Origin: Zea mays
Lineage: Eukaryota > Streptophyta > Magnoliopsida > Poales > Poaceae
NCBI RefSeq assembly: GCF_902167145.1
Contig: NC_050104.1
Location: 105,101,849 to 105,165,848, forward strand
Direction: 5' to 3'
Length of the DNA: 64,000 nucleotides
Part shown: positions 35,031 to 43,635 of the stretch, in pieces
Position numbering within the stretch: the first letter of the stretch is position 1
How the letters are laid out: each line of letters begins with the position of its first letter
Program-made: the position numbers and the translations under genes
The notes under the pieces: model-generated
Told to the model about the DNA's origin: nothing
Databases searched by the model: none
The model's input: only the letters and a program-made list of their open reading frames with translations

Positions 35031-38000
35031 CTATTTGGGATCGAGCTCGGAGCCGATCCGGATCTGCTTGGAGGCGTCGCTGCCGGGGTCGAGGGGGACG
35101 GATTTAACCGTCTCTGCTGGCTCGAACTTGCCGGTGTGGCGCTTCACGTCAGGCGCCTCCTTAGAGAGGCTCTCCAGGTCGGCGATGAGGGCCTCGGATT
35201 CGGCGAGGGCCTCGGCGTACTCCACGCACTCCACGTCGCATTCGTACGCGTGTCGGTACGTGGGGCCGACGGTGATGACCCCGTTGGGGCCCGACATCTT
35301 GAGCTTGAGGTAGGTGTAGTTGGGGATGGCCATGAACTTGGCGTAGCATGGTCTCCCCAGCACTGCGTGGTAGGTTCCTCGAAACCCGACCACCTCGAAC
35401 GTGAGGGTCTCCCTTCGGAAGTTGGAGGGTGTCCCAAAGCAGACGGGTAGATCGAGTCGTCCGAGGGGCTGGACGCGCTTCCCGGGGATGATCCCGTGGA
35501 AAGGCGCAGCGCCTGCCCGGACGGAGGACAGATCGATCCGCAGGAGCCTGAGGGTCTCGGCGTAGATGATGTTGAGGCTGCTGCCTCCGTCCATGAGGAC
35601 CTTGGTGAGCCTGACGTTGCCGATGACGGGGTCGACAACGAGCGGGTATTTCCCCGGGCTCGGCACGCGGTCGGGGTGGTCGCCTTGGTCGAAGGTGATG
35701 GGCTTGTCGGAGCAGTCTAGGTAGACTGGCGCCGCCACCTTTACCGAGCAGACCTCCCGGCGTTCTTGCTTGCGGTGCCAAGCCGAGGCGTTCGCCACTT
35801 GCCCACTGTAGATCATGAAGCAATCGTGGACCTCGGGGAACTCTCCCGCCTTGTGATCTTCCTTCTTATCATCGTCGCGAGCCCTGCCACCTTCCGCGGG
35901 TGGCCCGGCCTTGTGAAAGTGGCGCCGAAGCATGGCGCACTCCTCAAGGGTGTGCTTGACGGGCCCCTGATGATAGGGGCACGGCTCCTTGAGTATCTTG
36001 TCGAAGAGGTTGGCACCTCCGGGGGGTTTCCAAGGGTTCTTGTACTCGGCGACGGCGACAAGGTCCGCGTCGGCGGCGTCACGTTTCGCTTGCGACTTCT
36101 TCTTGCCTTTCTTCTTGGCGCCGCACTGAGTTGACGCCTTGGGGACATCTTCCGGTGGGCGGCCCTGGGGCTGCTTGTCCTTCCGGAAGATGGCCTCAAC
36201 CGCCTCCTGGCCAGAGGCGAACTTGGTGGCGATGTCCATCAGCTCGCTCGCCCTGGTGGGGGTCTTGCGACCCAGCTTGCTCACCAGGTCGCGGCAGGTG
36301 GTGCCGGCGAGGAACACGCCGATGACATCCGAATTGGTGATGTTGGGCAGCTCGGTGCGCTGCTTCGAGAATCGCCGGATGTAGTCCCGGAGAGACTCTC
36401 CCGGCTGCTGGCGGCAGCTTCGGAGATCCCAAGAGTTTTCAGGGCGCACGTACGTGCCCTGAAAATTGCCGGCGAAGGCTTGGACCAGGTTGTCCCAGTT
36501 GGAGATCTGCCCCGGAGGCAGGTGCTCCAGCAAGGCGCGAGCGGTGTCGGAAAGGAACAGGGGGAGGTTGCGGATGATGAGGTTGTCATCGTCCGTTCCA
36601 CCCAGTTGGCAGGCCAGCGGGTAGTCCGCGAGCCATAGTTCCGGTCTCGTCTCCCCCGAGTACTTTGTGATAGTAGTCGGGGTTCGGAACCGAGTCGGGA
36701 ACGGCGCCCGTCGTATGGCGCGGCTGAAAGCCTGCGGACCCGGTGGTTCGGGCGAGGGACTCCGGTCCTCCCCGCTGTCGTAGCGTCCCCCACGCCTGGG
36801 GTGGTAGCCTCGACACACCCTCTCGTCGAGGTGGGCCCGACGGTTGCGGTGATGGTGCTCGTTGCCGAGGCGACCCAGGGCCGCAAGCGCTGTGTTGCGC
36901 GTGCACTCGGTGTGGACCGAGGCTTCCCGCGTGAATCGGGAAGTTGCGGCGCGATGTTCCGAGGGGTACCCCTGCCTTCGGGAGGCGGAGCTTTCGGCCC
37001 GTCGGACCGCGGCGTCCTCCAGGAGATTCTTGAGCTCTCCTTGGATACGCCGCCACTCGGTGGTTGATGGCTCCGACATCGCGCGGAGAAGTATCGCCGC
37101 TGCAGCCAGGTTTTGGCCGACCCCACTGGAAACCGGTGGCAGTCTTACCCTGACATCGTCGGCGACGCGGTGCTGGATGCCCTGGGGTAGATGACACACT
37201 TCTCCGGCTAGAGGTTGGCCCGCCCATTCCTGCCCATTGTCCCGACAGAACGGCTCAAGTGTTCCTGCTCCCTCGTCGAGCCTGGCCTGCATCTCGCGGA
37301 TTTGCTCGAGCTGTGGGTCATGACCCCCCGCCGGGACGGGGACCACAGCTAGCTCCTGAAGGATGTCAACGCGAGGCGCAGGCCTAGGGAGGTCACCGTT
37401 CTCCGGCATACCAAGATGGTTGCCTTCGTCGGGACCCCCTAGATCGACGTGGAAACATTCACGACTTGGGCCGCAGTCCTCATGGCCGAGGCTGCGGCTA
37501 CCGTCGGAACAGTCGGAAAGGCAGTAGTCGCATGCAGTCATGAAGTCCCGCATGGCGCTGGGGTTACCAAGTCCGGAGAAATCCCAACAGAAGTCGGGCT
37601 CGTCATCTTCCTCGGACCCCGAGGGCCCGTAGGTCGAAACAGCCATCAACCGGTCCCAGGGTGACCGCATACGATACCCCAGAGGGTTTGGACTCGCCCC
37701 TATGAGAGTGTCCACCAAAGCGAAGTCGCTTGGTGGGTCGAGGCTGAATCCAAAAGGCGTGAGAAGAGAATCGGTCGGTACCTCTTGGTCGACGGGCGGT
37801 GACGAAGTCACATCAGGGGTAGACCACACCGCCGTCTCAGGTACGAGGGTGACGCCCAGCAAGTCCTTTGCGAGCGTGCTGGCGTCATCCGTTTGCTTGG
37901 GGTTGGCGTGTTGCGGGGGGACGGTGCTCGTCTTCGTCTCAGACGCGAGGTCGATGCCCGACGTGCCCCCCGTTGGGGCGCCGGCGCCGTCGACTCGCTC

Positions 38001-38279
38001 GACAGCCGACGAGGTGCCGCCTCCTGCTTGGCCTTGGTCGCCCCGCCTCCTCCTCCGTCGGCGGGGGAGGGGACGGGGCGAGCTCGAATGTTGTTCTTCC
38101 ACCACGCGGGGAAGACGTCGTCGATTCCGCCGCCAGCGGGCGGGTTGTCGGCCGCCATTGTCGCTGTCGCGCGGCGGGGGAAGGAGTATCATGTCGTAGC
38201 TGCCGTCGAGGGACATGAACTCAAGACTCCCGAAACGGAGCACCGTCCCGGGCTGGAAAGGTTGCTGGAGACTGCCCAT
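35031..38279 (-). CDS. gag: Gag-protease polyprotein of element C
   Basis: The ORF is open from inside the LTR; the likely start is ATG at 38279 (MGSLQQPFQPGTVLRFGS), 61 bp after the LTR/primer-site junction, giving 1082 residues. A long, low-complexity N-terminal half precedes the retrotransposon gag core (about residues 540-690, LWLADYPLACQLGG to AFAGNFQGTY). A Cys/His cluster (CPYHQGPVKHTLEEC) replaces a standard knuckle, and an aspartic protease has the active site MDGGSSLNIIY (about 894). It ends DPK then TAG at 35031-35033; the frame continues unbroken into pol, so this TAG is either a readthrough site or a mutated CAG or TGG. Gag forms particles that package element RNA; the protease cleaves the polyprotein. 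Confidence 0.87.
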   Translation of the reverse strand: MGSLQQPFQPGTVLRFGSLEFMSLDGSYDMILLPPPRDSDNGGRQPARWRRNRRRLPRVVEEQHSSSPRPLPRRRRRRRGDQGQAGGGTSSAVERVDGAGAPTGGTSGIDLASETKTSTVPPQHANPKQTDDASTLAKDLLGVTLVPETAVWSTPDVTSSPPVDQEVPTDSLLTPFGFSLDPPSDFALVDTLIGASPNPLGYRMRSPWDRLMAVSTYGPSGSEEDDEPDFCWDFSGLGNPSAMRDFMTACDYCLSDCSDGSRSLGHEDCGPSRECFHVDLGGPDEGNHLGMPENGDLPRPAPRVDILQELAVVPVPAGGHDPQLEQIREMQARLDEGAGTLEPFCRDNGQEWAGQPLAGEVCHLPQGIQHRVADDVRVRLPPVSSGVGQNLAAAAILLRAMSEPSTTEWRRIQGELKNLLEDAAVRRAESSASRRQGYPSEHRAATSRFTREASVHTECTRNTALAALGRLGNEHHHRNRRAHLDERVCRGYHPRRGGRYDSGEDRSPSPEPPGPQAFSRAIRRAPFPTRFRTPTTITKYSGETRPELWLADYPLACQLGGTDDDNLIIRNLPLFLSDTARALLEHLPPGQISNWDNLVQAFAGNFQGTYVRPENSWDLRSCRQQPGESLRDYIRRFSKQRTELPNITNSDVIGVFLAGTTCRDLVSKLGRKTPTRASELMDIATKFASGQEAVEAIFRKDKQPQGRPPEDVPKASTQCGAKKKGKKKSQAKRDAADADLVAVAEYKNPWKPPGGANLFDKILKEPCPYHQGPVKHTLEECAMLRRHFHKAGPPAEGGRARDDDKKEDHKAGEFPEVHDCFMIYSGQVANASAWHRKQERREVCSVKVAAPVYLDCSDKPITFDQGDHPDRVPSPGKYPLVVDPVIGNVRLTKVLMDGGSSLNIIYAETLRLLRIDLSSVRAGAAPFHGIIPGKRVQPLGRLDLPVCFGTPSNFRRETLTFEVVGFRGTYHAVLGRPCYAKFMAIPNYTYLKLKMSGPNGVITVGPTYRHAYECDVECVEYAEALAESEALIADLESLSKEAPDVKRHTGKFEPAETVKSVPLDPGSDASKQIRIGSELDPK

Positions 38280-38323
38280 CTGGAGCTTGACGGGAAGCTG
38301 TTCGTCAACACGCAGCAGGCCCC

Positions 38324-38339
38324 TATCTAGCGCACCAAC
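38324..38339 (-). other. Primer-binding region of element C
   Basis: The minus strand immediately after the 5' LTR reads gttggtgcgctagata. TGGTGCGC-type sites are usual in Tat elements. The cognate tRNA is not assigned here. Confidence 0.55.
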
Positions 38340-39898
38340 TGTCGGCGTTTCGAACCCGGGGGGGTCCCTGGACCGACGAGTAAATTGTCGCCGCGTGCCC
38401 CAGCCCAGATGGGTCGGCGCGAGACGGAGCGCGAAGGGGGGAAGAGAAGTCGGAGGGAGACAGGCGTGAGAGGTGAAACCCGCGGCCTTCGTGTTTGTCC
38501 CGCGCCCAGGTCGGGTGCGCTTGCAGTAGGGGGTTACAAGCGTCCACACGGGAGGGAGCGAGCGGCCCTGCGTGAGCGCTGTCCCGTCCTTCTCCGCGCG
38601 ACAACCCTCTGTAAGAGGGCCCTGGACCTTCCTTTTATAGGCGTAAGGAAAGGATCCAGGTGTACAATGGGGGGTGTAGCAGTGTGCTAACGTGTCTAGC
38701 GGAGGAGAGCTAGTGCCCTAAGTACATGCCATCGTGGCAGCCGGAGAGGTTTTGGCACCCGGTTCGTGTGGTGTCGTGGCCGTCGGAGGAGCGCTAGAGC
38801 CTGGCGGAAGGACAGCCGTCGGGGCTGTCGAGTCCTTGCTGACGTCTTCTTGCTTCCGTAAGGGGGCTGAGAGCCGCCGTCGTCATAGAGCGTGCAGGGC
38901 GCCATCATTACTTGTTTAGCGGAGCGAGCCAGATGGGACGCCGGTCTTGTTCCCTGTAGTCTGAGTCAGCTCGGGGTAGGGTAATGATGGCGACTCCTGT
39001 GACGTGGTCGGTCCGAGCCCTGGGTTGGGCGAGGTGGAGGCTCCTCCAAGGTCGAGGTCGAGTCTGTCTTCCAAGGCCGAGGTCGAGTCCGAGCCCCTGG
39101 GTCGGGCGAGGTGGAGACCGTCGGCTGAGGCCAGGGCTGAGTCCGAGCCCTGGGATCGGGCGAAGCGGAGTTCGTCGTCTTCCGGGGCTGAGCCTGAGTC
39201 CGAGCCCTGGGGTCGGGCGAAGCGGAGTTCGTCGTCTTCCGGGGCTGAGCCCGAGTCCGAGCCCTGGGGTCGGGCGAAGCGGAGTTCGTCGTCTTCCAGG
39301 GCTGAGCCCGAGTCCGAGCCCTGGGGTCGGGCGAAGCGGAGTTCGTCGTCTTCCGGGGCTGAGCCCGAGTCCGAGCCCTGGGGTCGGGCGAAGCGGAGTT
39401 TCCTATGGCGCCTGAGGCCGGACTTGGCTGCTGTCAGCCTCACTCTATCGAGTGGCACAGCAGTTGGAGCGGCGCAGGCGGCGCTGTCCTCTTGTCAGGC
39501 CGGTCAGTGGAGCGGTGAAGTGACTACGGTCACTTCGGCTCTGTCAACTGGAGGGCGCGCGCCAGGATTAAGGTGTCAGGCCACCTTTGCATTAAATGCC
39601 CCTGCGATTTGGTCGGTTGGCGTGGCGATTTGGCCAAGGTTGCTTCTTGGTGAAGACTGGGCCTCGGGCGAGCCGAAGGTGTGTCCGTTGCTGGAGGGGG
39701 TCCTCGGGCGAGACGTAAATCCTCCGGGGTCGGCTGCCCTTACCCGAGGCTGGGCTCGGGCGAGGCGTGATCGCGTCCCTCGAATGGACCGATCCTTGAC
39801 TTAATCGTACCCATCAGGCCTTTGCAGCTTTGTGCTGATGGGGGTTACCAGCTGAGATTTAGGAGTCTTGAGGGTACCCCTAATTATGGTCCCCGACA
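38340..39898 (-). repeat. Element C 5' LTR
   Basis: It is 1559 bp; on the minus strand it starts TGTCGGGGACC at 39898 and ends GCCGACA at 38340. TATAAAAGG lies on the minus strand at 38631-38639, with transcription expected toward gag. It contains five copies of the 57-bp unit. Confidence 0.92.
39136..39400 (-). repeat. 57-bp tandem repeat array in C 5' LTR (five copies)
   Basis: Same unit as 623-944 but one copy fewer: 265 bp against 322 bp, a difference of exactly 57 bp. Confidence 0.9.
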
Positions 39899-41930
39899 CT
39901 ATGAGTGGCCACAAGGGTATTTATAGTCCCCACCAAACAAACCAACCATTATCCCATTGAAGCACTTCTATATGAGGGCACCAGATATGTCTAGTACACA
40001 CCAAACATGTGTACTAGGATGCCCCAATGACTAATTTCCAACAACCATAAAAGTAGTCATTGGACATTGTTCATGCTTGGTGCAACCCATTGACATGTCC
40101 AATTAGCATAAACCCTAAACTCCCAAAAACAAACTATCTAGAAGACTAGAACTCCAGTCTAGATTAAAATCTTCATGCTCGGGTAGGTACCACCATGCTT
40201 GTCTGGTGCTTGCATGTTTGAAAGGATTAATGAATGAATAGAGAGAGGTGAATAGCCTAATTAATTTTTCTACAAGCAATAAACACTAGGCAAAAGTGTT
40301 AATAAAATAGATGACCCTAATAGCTACTACTTGCTTACCTATGTAATAAAATGTAAGCCCCTACACAATTCTAGTTGCAAGAATCAAGAATTAAGCACTT
40401 CGCACAATCAAGCAACTATAGGGTCAACGAAACAACTAGGTTGTGCTACTAAACAAGAGAGCTAGCTAGACTAATTACTAGAGATACCAAACAACAAAAC
40501 AAAGCACAATATATATGAAACAATGATTACAAGTGTTGAGAATTTAATACCAACAGTCAAGTAACACAATATTTTTTTCTCTGATGTTCAGTTGCTTGTT
40601 GACAACCTATGTCCCTGTTGAGATGGATCCCATGTTCACCGCTTTCACTTAGAATGTTGGTAGAACTCTAGGGACCTCTCTACACCATGTTTGATTTCAC
40701 TATAGTTGCTCTTGGTGAATCTCCCATGGGGATGAGAACAAAGCCTCTCACAATAGCCAGTGACCAGAGGCAACAATAATCACCAAGATGTTCTCTAGGG
40801 TCCACCAACAACACTAAGTTGATTTGGTGACACTATAGGGAACAACAATGCCTAAGAGGGAAAGTGAATTAGGCAATCTAATTTCTTCTCAAACTATGGC
40901 CTCAATTTTTCTCCTAGTCAAACCTATGTGGATAACTAAGCATTCATATGTGCAACTAAGGTTTTGACTAAGTGTTGCTATCTCTACCACAAAAACGTTA
41001 TGCAACATAGGTTATATTCATATCAACTAGCCTATAACTAAGCTAGGAAGGTAAAGCATATAACCAAGATGACAAAGTCAATGAGAAAGCTTAAATATTA
41101 TAGATATACAAACTTCCATTGATGTGTCAGTATTTTTACCAAGGTGTTAAGAAGCGTGTAAAGTTCCCCTAGTCATCATTGCAGTCCCATGAAAGGGAAG
41201 CCCACGTGAGGGCCAAACCCTCGATTAAGTAACTCCATAGATAGCCTTGAGTCTTCTCCATGCGCAAATGGTGTTATGGTTCTAGCCTCTCTTGGATGCT
41301 TCCTACTATCTCCACTATCAAGTTTCCAGGTGAAATGCCACGGGTCTCGTTCCCTCTAGTACATAGCGGTGGCCACACCACAAAAGTGGTTGGTGTGATC
41401 TCACACGAATAGAAGCCCCACTCGATATAACTACAATGGTGTGCACAAGCACCAATGGATTGAGGGTGTCTATCCTCACTCCTATTAACTAAGCAAGGCC
41501 TAGAGAAAGCTCTAACCCAATGGTCTAACTAACATAAGAACTTTACAAAGCATCTACGCTAATCATGGAGTGATCTTTGAGCACTTGAGTGTTTAGAGCT
41601 ATAGGAATAGAGTCTCAACTCTTTAGCAATGTTTTTCAACTCCCACACTTTTCAATAGTTGGTTGGGGTTCTAAATAGCCTCTAAGTCTAAAACTAGTTT
41701 TTGGAAGTTGAAACGTCCTCATCCTTTGGAATTCAAATGTGATTCAAATACTAGTCCCAGGAGGCTAATTTACATATTTATACATCAGATGGTTCTAGAT
41801 CTGCTTAAACGAGACAAACCTACACAGGTGGTGATCAACTTTAAGAGTTGGTCTACAACTCGGGACATATCATCAAAGTGGGACTAGACCAGTCCAATAT
41901 ACGTAGCGAAGCAAATCAACGGTCCAACAT
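39899..41930. other. AT-rich decayed repeat-like sequence, unclassified
   Basis: This stretch begins right after the C LTR. No ORF of substance is present. Phrases such as aggtgaatagcctaattaat and gagtaactccatagatag-like text resemble antisense LTR sequence of old grass retrotransposons, but I cannot find paired ends, a duplication or a coding domain. No host gene is visible. Confidence 0.4.
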
Positions 41931-43234
41931 TGTAACACCCTGAATTTTGGCTATAAAAATTTCTTTGCTCTATATTCAAAGTTCAGGTGTTACTCCTTCA
42001 TTTCTTCGCTTTTCTTTTCCCTTTACTAAAATAATAGAGAATTATTTTGTTCTATGTTGGCGTGAGCCCTAGAAGTATTTTGGTTGTTGCATCCATGTTG
42101 TTGTATAGTGTTTATAATTACAAGAAGTGTTTGAAACATGCTAATATACCTTGTAGAAGTTCCTGGTAAATGTTCATATTTTTCTGAATATTTTTCTATT
42201 TTTCGAGAATCAAAATCTATTTATTTCAAGTACTTAAAAAATTAAAAATTCTAGGTTTTTTGATTTCATTGGGTGTAAAATCATGTCTAGGAATTTTCCT
42301 AGAATTTTTAGAGCCTTTGAGATATTTTTTTGACATTAAAAACGATTTTAGCTATTTTCTGGGATTATTTTAATTTTTAAAATGAGATTATTACGAAAAA
42401 ATATCTTCAAACCCTAGCAATATATATATATGGATGAAACCTTCTCGTCGTGCCCTTTCCAAATCTCAAAATTGTTTCCCCCAGTTTCGATTCATAATTC
42501 TCGGAATTGCTCGACGAAGTTCGAGGCGGTTCCAACTTTGATGACAACTCTGACGAGCAATTACTTTCAATCCGTGCGTCGTTGGCAAAATCCGAGAGTA
42601 CAGTTGCGTTCGTCTCGTCAAGAGCTTCGTCCCGGTGCTTTCGATTCGTCGATCCGACCTCCGATTCACCGTCAATCAACGGATTTCTCCTCGGCCCTGA
42701 CGAGGTTCTTCTTCCCCGATGAGCTTTTCCATTGTTGTTCATGGATGTTTCATTGTTTTCTTCTCCATGTGTGCAACCCCCCTCTCTCCCTCTCTTCCTC
42801 CCCCAGGCGGCCCCCTCCCGCGGTGGCCCATGGCCAGCGTCCGCGCGTGCTACCCGCCACATCGCCCCCTCCCTCAGCGGACCCCCTCCCCAACCAGCCC
42901 TCTCCCTCCCCTTGCCATAGTGTGAGGAAGGAGATGGAGAGAGGTAGGAGATGGTGATTTTGCGAAATAACCCCTAGAATATTTGAAAACTGTGCGCTGA
43001 GAAGTAGACTAATTTAAAAAAATGCGATATCTTTTGTGTTTTAAATTCGATTCGCTTCATTCAAGTCGCGTTAGATTCGTTTTAAAGGTGTCTACAAATT
43101 AGAAGTATTATTCTCTGTTGTTACATATTTTAAATAATTTATTAAATGATTGTTTGACCAATGATTATTAAAGTAGCGTTCCAATTAAATGTAATTTAGA
43201 GTTTTCAACTTGCGCGTAACATCAATATGGTTGA
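41931..43234 (+). repeat. Truncated Gypsy-type LTR fragment
   Basis: It opens tgtaacaccctgaattttgg, a typical start for Tekay/Del-like LTRs in grasses (A and B also start TGTAACACC). The rest is AT-rich, then GC/CT-rich near 42420-42950, as in such LTRs. No second LTR, primer-binding site or partner is seen, so this is a solo or truncated remnant. Confidence 0.5.
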
Positions 43235-43380
43235 TACTAGCTGAAATTTTCTCATTTTAGGTTGGATTATACAGTAATTGATGTATGTATTTTGTATGTG
43301 TTTGTATTCATCGCCGTATATTTAAAGTAGACATAGAAATCTAGAGTTAAAACGAATATTAATTTAGGGCAGAGGGAGTA
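43235..43380. mobile_element. Stowaway-like MITE, about 146 bp
   Basis: The right end reads, on the complementary strand, tactccctctgccctaaatt, the classic Stowaway terminus. The left end shows a degraded inverted match (aaattttctcattttag) and is also bounded by TA. The interior contains the AT-rich text usual for these elements. It lies about 250 bp beyond the stop of the bZIP gene. Confidence 0.55.
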
Positions 43381-43635
43381 CTTCCTAAGATTTTTCGAGC
43401 GAAGGAACTTTATATCAGGAGCAACTAGAGATAAGGTGAAGAAATAGAAAATAACACAAAATCCAGATTTTAAACATATTCTGGGTAGCACAGGAGCTAT
43501 TAAACAAAAAAAAGGTACTACTCCATGGATATCGACAGGCTTCTCTGCAAGACAGGCGCATAGCGAGCACGGTAAGATTTGCGGGTACACTACATATAGA
43601 GGTAAGCTTGCAAGAGGCTCAAAGCCTAGCAACTA
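43381..43635 (-). other. 3' untranslated region and downstream flank of the bZIP60-type gene
   Basis: The stretch between the stop at 43636 and the MITE is unique-looking, AT-rich and without ORF. The 3' UTR is expected here; I did not find a convincing AATAAA on the minus strand. Confidence 0.5.

Larger units (their letters stand above)
1..39898 (-). mobile_element. Element C: Tat-lineage Ty3/Gypsy retrotransposon (Huck-like), host of two nested elements
   Basis: The minus-strand order is 5' LTR (38340-39898), primer-binding site, gag-protease, RT, RNase H, a second RNase H-like domain, integrase, a long non-coding tail, then 3' LTR (1-1442, cut by the window start). The second RNase H domain between RNase H and integrase is the hallmark of the Tat/Ogre lineage. 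Elements A (1663-14446) and B (17207-30843) interrupt it, so its own internal DNA is 1443-1662, 14452-17206 and 30844-38339, about 10.5 kb. LTR termini are TGTCGGGGACC and GCCGACA in the sense direction. The candidate right-hand target-site copy is ctatg at 39899-39903; its partner lies outside the window. The Huck assignment rests on remembered resemblance and overall size; lineage is firmer than family. Confidence 0.88.

Noticed and set aside
33804..38199. Many plus-strand ORFs of 60-200 codons across the gag-pol of C
   Set aside because: Shadows of the GC-rich minus-strand gag-pol frame; no recognisable protein sequence.
42407..42957. Overlapping ORFs of 151 and 175 codons near 42.4-42.9 kb
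   Set aside because: They lie in the GC/CT-rich part of a truncated LTR fragment, overlap on opposite strands and match no family I recognise.
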